Below are positions 57,040 to 64,000 of a DNA stretch of 64,000 bases, piece by piece. Made by a program: the position numbers and the translations under genes. Position 1 is the stretch's first letter. Each line of letters begins with the position of its first letter. The DNA is from Asterella californica (Eukaryota; Streptophyta; Marchantiopsida; Marchantiales; Aytoniaceae). Where the stretch lies: NCBI GenBank assembly GCA_036924285.1, contig JAYKYS010000001.1:6225501-6289500 (forward strand), in the 5' to 3' direction. The notes beneath the pieces were generated by a model. It saw only the letters and a program-made list of their open reading frames with translations, had not been told where the DNA came from and did no database searches.

Positions 57040-57723
57040 GTGCAGTGGGGTCGAGTCATCCTGGCAGGGGGGCTCATGCTGTGCAAGGGCAGCAGCACAC
57101 GACTGTGAAATACCTACCATTAGTACGGTTTTCTGGAATCATTGCTCGGGAGAGTCCGGTTCGGTTTGTTAACAAGCCGGTAGTCTTTTAGACTTACCGG
57201 TGTAGAACCAAATCTGTCCGAATTTTGTCAAGGAGAAATCGTCTTTTCAGTGTAGTTCGTAAGTTTCCGACTAAGTTGTACCATTTCCGGATTTTCGTTC
57301 CCTTCCACCGGCACGTAACGGATTTTCACCACAGACTTTACCGAGCACTGGTCTGGATACATCGGGATATATAAACGGTTGTTGTGCAAGTTTAGTTGTC
57401 AACAGACGGGATACTGCAGCCTCAGAGTTTCTGAATACCGGACGTAAGCGATCAGCCATAACTGTTTTCGATCATAACAGTTGCTTCAAATTTCTGACTG
57501 GAGCTTCAGCATGTGGTTCCACGGTTGTAAAATCGGTGGGGAATTTCACGTTATGATCATGGTCAGTTAACAGTTGTTTCAAATATTTCAAAACTGGTAA
57601 GACGGATACGTATTCAGATATCACAATTAGTCTCTGCGATGGTAGCACCATTTCGGCGGTTCGTTGGATTTTAACATGACTGCTACCATCCAGAAAGTCT
57701 TTGTGTGTTTCTCGCACTGCGGT

Positions 57724-57755
57724 CGTAGTAGGTCTCTCTTTTGAGACCTACTACG
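57724..57755. repeat. 13-bp perfect hairpin
   Basis: CGTAGTAGGTCTC and GAGACCTACTACG enclose a 6-base loop. Confidence 0.8.
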
Positions 57756-57792
57756 GTCGTTACCACAATCGCTACCGGACCACTAGCCGGTT

Positions 57793-57874
57793 GGGGATTG
57801 AGGAAGATAGTTTGAACTCAGTTGGTCTGAGGAAGACCAGATGTCCATCTAGAAGACTGAGGAAGTTCAACGCT
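57793..57874 (+). repeat. About 80-bp direct repeat, copy 1
   Basis: It contains GATAGTTTGAACT and GGTCTGAGGAAGACCAGATG, repeated at 58845-58926 with some substitutions. Confidence 0.75.
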
Positions 57875-57982
57875 GAGGACCGATTGCACCTCCAAAGAGT
57901 AAAGTTCACGAATGAAATTGTTCGGACTGGAAGTCTACGTGCTATTCCGAGATCTTATGCAGAAAGGTTCGAGATTTTCTGC

Positions 57983-58372
57983 TTAACAGGAGCCACGTCG
58001 TTTATGCAATCGTGCCTGGAGCTTACCTGGACGTGCTGCAAATGCAATTTTCGCTTGCGGCTTAATGCTTGTTGTGACGGCACAGATAATTCTACTCCTA
58101 AGCTCTGAATTATGGATTCTGCATAGTACTGACAAATGGAAAAGCTTTTCAATAAATCCCGCTTTCAAGGTCTCGATCAGTTCTGATAAACTATATATAT
58201 GAAGTGATTGAGTCAGGTCATATATAAACTGCAAGCTGGAGGATGTATCTTCTTCTCCCGTTACAAATTTGACAAAACAATCTCGTAACATTTTCATATA
58301 ACCATGAGATTTGAGATCTGTAAGGAAGTGTTGGGACAAGCATTGTCGCAACCTTCTCAAAGAATGCAGCAA
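57983..58372 (-). CDS. Hypothetical open frame, unrecognised
   Basis: A 129-codon minus-strand frame begins MLHSLRRLRQCLSQHFLTDL and looks helical in its first 85 residues, then becomes basic. I recognise no family. It might be an exon of an otherwise lost gene or chance; a plus-strand frame overlaps partly. No promoter or splice evidence supports it. Confidence 0.2.
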   Translation of the reverse strand: MLHSLRRLRQCLSQHFLTDLKSHGYMKMLRDCFVKFVTGEEDTSSSLQFIYDLTQSLHIYSLSELIETLKAGFIEKLFHLSVLCRIHNSELRSRIICAVTTSIKPQAKIAFAARPGKLQARLHKRRGSC

Positions 58373-58844
58373 ATCGGCCCGACTATAGTTTGCACGTGAA
58401 AGTAGCTACTAATGAGCTCAAGCAGCTCCTAGTGGAATCTATCCAGTGCATAAATGATAGAGAAGACCTTCGTTTACAACAACCTCCATACAGTCTGGAC
58501 TCGCCCAACTCGCCACCTAGACAAATTGCCGACATCTGCACAGTAACAAGTCTCTTAGCTTCCCAAATCTGGAGTAGAGAACAATCTCGACCGCATCCTC
58601 CACAAAACACTATCTACGCTGGTTCAGTTCGTGGCTCCATCGTTCGATTGACAGCAAAGCAAGAGCAAAAACAACCTTTCATCTCCTCACTACACTCCGG
58701 TTTAGCACACGTCACGGTATTTCTCGCTCTCGAATTGCAAGACTGGCATGCTTCGACAAACCCGCCTGCCCGTGCCCGCACAGTCCTCTGTGATTTGCAG
58801 TCCACCCACATGAGCGGTATTCGAAACGGCCGATAGCAGGTCTG

Positions 58845-58926
58845 GGGACTTCAGGTAGATAGTTTGAACTCCGCGGGTCTGAGGAAGACCAGATGTCCAT
58901 CCAGGGGACCGAGGAAGTACAAAGCT
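58845..58926 (+). repeat. About 80-bp direct repeat, copy 2
   Basis: Copy of 57793-57874, about 1.05 kb downstream in the same orientation. Confidence 0.75.
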
Positions 58927-59173
58927 GTAGCGGTCGTACGAAGTCAGGTCCTATATACGTCTTGAAGGTTCAAACGCAGTCTCCTCGATCGCCCGGTATT
59001 ATAAATATGTCAGAATTGATATACGGGAAACCAAATCAGCGATCGTCCATGATCGATCATCTGGAGTTTTTTGTAAAGCCTTCGATGTTGCTAGCTGGTT
59101 GATGCAGTCGATCATGATATCAGTCGAACAGTCGACCCTGCATTGACAAGAACTTTTGCAAGAGAATCTCGTG

Positions 59174-59265
59174 GCGTCCATTGCCCTTTGGAGACAGACT
59201 TCGAGAATTTGCACGACAAGCGTCCATTGCCCTTTGGCGACAGACTTCGAGAATTTGCACGACAA
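59174..59265. repeat. 46-bp tandem duplication
   Basis: GCGTCCATTGCCCTTTGG and its following bases occur twice in tandem (59174-59219, 59220-59265) with one difference noticed. Confidence 0.85.
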
Positions 59266-60021
59266 GCGGTTCCTGACTGAGAGCTCAACTGGTACTCTTC
59301 AATCAGGAAGGTATGGTACAAACACGTCTAAGCAGCAGCTCAGCTTCTTCGATTGCTATTCAAGAAAGGAATAAATCAAAAAATGGCTGAGCTTGTTCAG
59401 CTCCTGAGGTCTCCAAACCTTCAAGTTGTCAAACGTGTTTATGGTACGTGGTGTTCCGCAAACTTGAAACATCTATATAATCATGGCTTCGATATTCTTT
59501 CTTCTCAGCTACGAAACCAACCTGGGCATGTTCTCATATAATGTGCCTTAATTAGCATCAACTTAAGTAGAGCTACGCAAGAGTTCGTACGTAGAGGACC
59601 TCGACACAGTAGCCATCTAGAGGGTTGACCAGGTTCAGTTCAGACGGATTCACAGGAGTAAGCTCAAAAAGTAGTCTTACTGCTCCCACTGGCAGGTGAA
59701 TTCCGGATTCTTTGAAATATTTAAATTCAGACCCTCGACAGCTCCTTACGTACAGGATTGATTACTTGCTCCGAATGTTCAGCTGTCCACATGCTCGCAG
59801 TTGCTTCTTTCTTGCGTGACAGAGTGTTAAGTCCTGAACTGGAAGCTGTGACTTCTTTCTCCTGAAAGAATGATCTGCAGTCCTTGATTAATTAGATCGC
59901 TGCACGCACTTTCAATTGCAGGTATGGTGGCGAGCTGTGCAGCTGTCCTTGCAGGTGTTGAGAGTTCCGGCACCAATTAATACAACGAGCCCCCGAGAGT
60001 TATCCCTTATCAGCGAGAGGA
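59266..60021. other. Upstream region of the ABC transporter gene
   Basis: No convincing upstream exon or TMD0-coding sequence was found. An in-frame TGA near 59956 closes the frame upstream of the ATG at 60022. Acceptor-like TTGCAG strings at about 59922 and 59954 could end a 5' untranslated intron. Confidence 0.4.
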
Positions 60022-63000
60022 ATGGTGAATCTGGTTGATAAGGACAGGAATGAAATGAACGGGCTGAAAGATCCTCTTCTATCGCGGGGGGTGAATGATT
60101 CAGCTGAACCGAAGGTCACAGGATATGCAGCTGCAGGATTCGTCAGCAGAGCGTGCTTCTGGTGGTTAAATTCCTTTCTCAAAGTTGGCGCTTCCAAAAG
60201 CTTAGAATACGACGACGTCCCAGAATTAGCCCCGGGCGATCGAGCTGAAGAACTATTTCAACGCGTAAATTTCTACTGGGAGAAGCAGGAGCGAACACCT
60301 CATTCATTCAGAAACATTCTGCTCAGAACCTTCGGATGGCCACTAGCTCAATGTGGGATTCTCGCCTTAATCAAGGTCTGCGTAGCGTACGTGGGTCCAG
60401 CTCTCATCTCCAGATTCATGATCGTCATCTCCGGCCAGGAAAGATTTCCCTACGAAGGATACTTTCTCGTCCTGGTCTTGCTCATCGCCAAAACGCTGGA
60501 AGGAATGGCAAACCATCAACTCACTTTCCAAACCACGAAGTTGGGCATGCAGGTTCGATCGTCAGTCATAAGCGTCGTGTACCGAAAGGGACTCAGACTG
60601 TCGAGCTCGGCTCGTGAGAGTCAGGGCTCAGGGAAGATCGTCAATTTGTTGTCAGTGGATGCCCAGAACCTCGCAGACTGCTGCCTTTTTCTCCACAACT
60701 TTTGGTCCATCCCAGTCCAAATGGCCATCGCTGGAGCTATTCTGTGCCCGCAGCTCGGGCTCCCAACTCTCGCCGGACTGGCAGTTCTGATCGTCTCGGG
60801 ATCCTTCTCGTATGCCATTACCAATCGCTGTAGACTGTATCAGAACGGGTACCTGAGGTTCAAAGATGATAGAGTGCAAGCGATAGTTGAGTCGCTGGCT
60901 AATATGAAGATCATTAAGCTTCAAGCTTGGGACGACAAGTTTTCTAAAAGAGTTGCAGACGCCAGAGCTGTAGAGTTCGCCGAGCTGGTGAAATTCACTG
61001 TCACAACCTCTCTTCTCACGGGCACTTGCTTAATTGCTCCTGTGATTTCTTGCATCGCCACCTTCGGCTATGCAGTGTACTTGGGCCAAACCATCAGTGT
61101 CGGTACTGCGTTCACCACTATCACAATTGCTCGTAGTTTCCAGGAGCTTCTCCGGCTGTTCCCGAACTTGACGTACACAGTTGCTCAAGCTATGGTCTCT
61201 CTGGAGCGGCTGGAGAGATACCTCTGGAGCGAGGAGCTCCAAGCAGATGCGGTGGACAGGCTAGCGTTCGGAGCATCAGAGGATGCTGTGGTTGTTGAAA
61301 CGGGGTCATTCAAGTGGGAAGTGGATGCCCAAGCACCCACTTTGCAGGACATCCATCTGAAGATTAAAGCGGGCTCTCTCGTTGCAGTTGTGGGGAAGGT
61401 CGGAGCCGGGAAGAGCTCGCTCTTATCTGCCTTGCAAGGAGAGATGCCCAGAATCTCAGGCACGGTACGATGCATTCAGCTGTATGTTAGCTCTACGTGG
61501 ATAATATGCTTGTCAGCACTGAGCTTATTCGATTAGCTCGAAGGGCCGGACATTCAGTTGAAAAAGTTAGTAATCAGGATCACAGCAGAACTTCTGCTAT
61601 GATCACATTCTTCCGTACTACATTTCGCAGCAGAGGAGAATAGCGTCCTCGAAGCTTCAGAGAAAGATTTTAGGACCTTGACATTCAGTGTTTCCAGTTT
61701 CTGAAGAAAATTTTTGTCTGAATTAGTTAAGTGTACGTACGAGACTTCATGAGCTTATGATTGGAATAACAAGCAGTTAAGTTTCTGTTCTTCACATCAC
61801 CGAGGGACTGATAGCTTGAAGACGGGTGGGCATGGTCATGCAGATCAAAACGTGCGGTAGGACAGGGTGCGTTTCACAGACGGCATGGATACAGAATGCA
61901 ACAATTCAGGACAACGTTCTGTTCGGCAGACCTTTGGAGAAGGAGAGATATGAGCTCGTGCTAGAGAAATGTGCATTGGTACCGGATCTCGCCCAGATGC
62001 CGTTTGGGGACAAGACTGAAATCGGCGAGCGAGGCCTAAACCTTAGTGGAGGTCAGAAGCAACGAATTCAGCTCGCTCGGGCGCTCTATCAAGACTGCGA
62101 TATCTACTTTCTCGACGATATCTTCAGTGCTGTTGACGCCCATACGGGCTCTCACCTTTTCAGAGTAGGTTGAGTCTATTCCTTGATCGACTGGAATCTG
62201 TGTGGAATGTAGTTTATATACAACAACTCTTATGGATCTCGCCTACGACTTGAATTCTACTACAAAATATGGGACTAGTATTCTTACCTCTTCAATTCCT
62301 AGACTTCTGGGGTACTGAAGATCTTATCGCGATCGGAACCCATGGACATGTACAGGAGTGCGTTCTTGGAGCACTGGCTGAGAAGACAGTTCTGCTAGTC
62401 ACACATCAGATTGAGTTTCTACCAAAGGCAGATCTGGTTCTGGTAAGAACTGCTCTACCTGTCCAGACAGACCTTAATGTGCATCCATTTGGTCAAAGTA
62501 CAAGACAACTTACACGAATACGGACGGAAATGTGGCTTCAGGTGTTGCGAGATGGAAAGATTGTGCAGTCAGGCAAGTACGAAGAGCTCTTAGGAGAGGG
62601 AACCGACTTGGAGGCTCTGGTTCTAGCTCACCACGAGGCTTTGGAGAAAGTTGACACTGGTGAAGAAGGCTTAAGCGGAGGAGTAACCACGAGCCGAAAT
62701 CAGAGTACAAACCTACACAACGTACACAATCAGAGCACCGAAAATGGTACCCATATGCGCAATGGGACAGATAATGCTCATCGATATCCTCCAGATTCGC
62801 AAGACGTCGAGGATGAGGACAAAGACGCTGTCAAAGGAAGTGAGGGCGAAGGGGGACGTCTAGTGTTGGATGAATGCAAAGAATCTGGTGGAGTGAGCTT
62901 GCGAATCTATTGGGCATACGTCACGAATATATGTTATGGCATACCAGTGATTGCTATGATCATCGTTTTGGTCGTAGGGCAGACGGGTCAAATTGCTAGT

Positions 63001-64000
63001 GACTATTGGGTGGGCGTTGGTTCGAAGTTCGATGAGAATGATTTCTCTCAGGCAAAGAGGTTCATATATGTTTACATAGGGCTCAGCTTGTTCAGTATCA
63101 TCCTGCAAATGACAAGACCAGCCGTATCCGGAGTTCTGGGATGTCTCGCATCTCAAAGATATTTCTTTGGGATGTTGAGAAGCGTGTTCCGTGCACCGAT
63201 GTCATTTTTTGACACAACTCCAAACGGGCGAATCTTAAGCAGAGTAAGTTAAATAGTTGAGCTATCCCTTAGTCGAATAACTGAAGGTTTACCTGTCTGA
63301 CTTCGACTCTACTTTCCTTTCGATTATATTCTCTATATGCGTAAAAATTGTATTTTTCGTTGCTGTAGGAGTGACAGTTGTTGCAGTTCCACCTGTACAT
63401 CCATAAGGCTCAAGAGTTTGATTGTGTATTATTTTCCTACAGGCAACAACAGATCAGACTAATGTCGACTTCATTATTCCTGCACTAATTGGAGGAACTC
63501 TAGCAATCGTCATCACGGTCCTTGGAACTCTTATTGTTACCAGCCTCGTGGTTCGGGAGGTTCTGGTGATGGTGATTCCTCTGTGTCTCTTCATGAAAAT
63601 GACTCAGGTAATGGAATCAATCCGACTTGATCTGTGCCCAATATTCTTGGCTAGGAAGGAAGTGAAGTTCTTATTGTTCTGGGATTCTGGAATTGTTACG
63701 ATTTGGTTAAGATTCAGGACAGTTGACAGCATCAGTGGCATCATTCCTAGCAAACTGATTATATGTGGTTGGGTGTAAGCAGGGTCATTACTTGAAGTCC
63801 TCGAGGGAGTTGACGAGGTTGGACGGACTGACAAAGGCCCCTATAATCCATCACTTTTCAGAGACCATATCGGGCTTTTCCACTATCCGATGCTTCAGCC
63901 AGCAAGAAAGGTTCATTCAGACGAATGTGAACCGTATTAACGCCAGCTTCAAGATGGACTTCCACAGCAACGCGAGCATGGAATGGGTTGGAGTGCGGAT
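60022..64000 (+). CDS. ABCC-type (MRP) ABC transporter, 3' truncated by window end
   Basis: Six exons are supported: 60022-61464, 61844-62164, 62356-62442, 62542-63243, 63443-63607 and 63783-64000 (continuing). All introns are GT-AG and phase 0, 99-379 bp long. The protein would be a membrane ATPase exporting conjugates, probably at the vacuole or plasma membrane. It starts with the L0 linker ([27 protein letters not shown]), then TMD1. NBD1 follows, with Walker [10 protein letters not shown] (residues 458-466), LSGGQ (548-552), Walker B DIYFLDD (567-573) and H-loop His605. The Walker B end is Asp not Glu, as usual in ABCC NBD1. A charged linker and TMD2 follow ([37 protein letters not shown]). 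NBD2 lies beyond the window. No TMD0 is visible; it may be a short form. The ATG was chosen as the first after an upstream stop. Confidence 0.9.

Noticed and set aside
58390..58836. 148-codon plus-strand frame upstream of the transporter
   Set aside because: No family similarity, overlapping antisense frames of similar length, and it lies in a region of short duplications.
1..64000. tRNA and rRNA genes
   Set aside because: I looked for box A/B-like tRNA patterns and rRNA cores and found none I could support; the tRNA-like strings seen are primer binding sites.

Overview
This is eukaryotic nuclear DNA, most likely from a streptophyte plant. The one intact host-type gene is a spliced ABCC (MRP-type) transporter with short GT-AG introns at the right end. 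The rest is dense LTR retrotransposon sequence, including chromodomain Ty3/gypsy, Ty1/copia and hAT relics, which suits a plant. A seedless land plant or charophyte alga fits best, but the sequence does not fix the species.

Layout. 1-2.6 kb: no recognisable gene. 2.6-8.0 kb: copia relic, LTR fragment, a cluster of short palindromes, and a minus-strand hAT transposase pseudogene. 8.0-29.2 kb: a decayed minus-strand Ty3/gypsy element. Its order is Gag, protease, a cytosine-5 DNA methyltransferase, reverse transcriptase, RNase H, integrase, and a C-terminal PHD finger. Inside it, between Gag and protease, sits a young plus-strand Ty3/gypsy element (14580-25394). That element has 2406-bp LTRs differing at one position I noticed, a 4-bp target duplication, and intact Gag-PR and Pol frames of a fungal-like type. 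29.2-33.0 kb: non-coding DNA with a hAT-like MITE, a perfect palindrome and a degenerate repeat array. 33.0-40.7 kb: a complete but frame-broken chromodomain gypsy element (plus strand, TSD ACTAC, initiator-tRNA PBS). 41.5-48.7 kb: a minus-strand gypsy element with identical-length 958-bp LTRs, several stops and a destroyed YxDD motif. 49.4-56.1 kb: diverged LTR relics and a truncated gag. 56.1-60.0 kb: no convincing gene, several hairpins and duplications. 60.0-64.0 kb: ABCC transporter, cut by the window end.

The most interesting system is the methyltransferase- and PHD-bearing retrotransposon. It could in principle write DNA methylation and read chromatin at its targets. The LTR-like segments flanking it have a self-complementary 11-base primer site of the Tf1 self-priming kind, placed exactly where a TATA-directed transcript would start. 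Retrotransposon-borne cytosine methyltransferases have, as I recall, been reported in Klebsormidium and dinoflagellates, so the novelty lies in this layout and combination. All calls are from reading the sequence; no database search was run.
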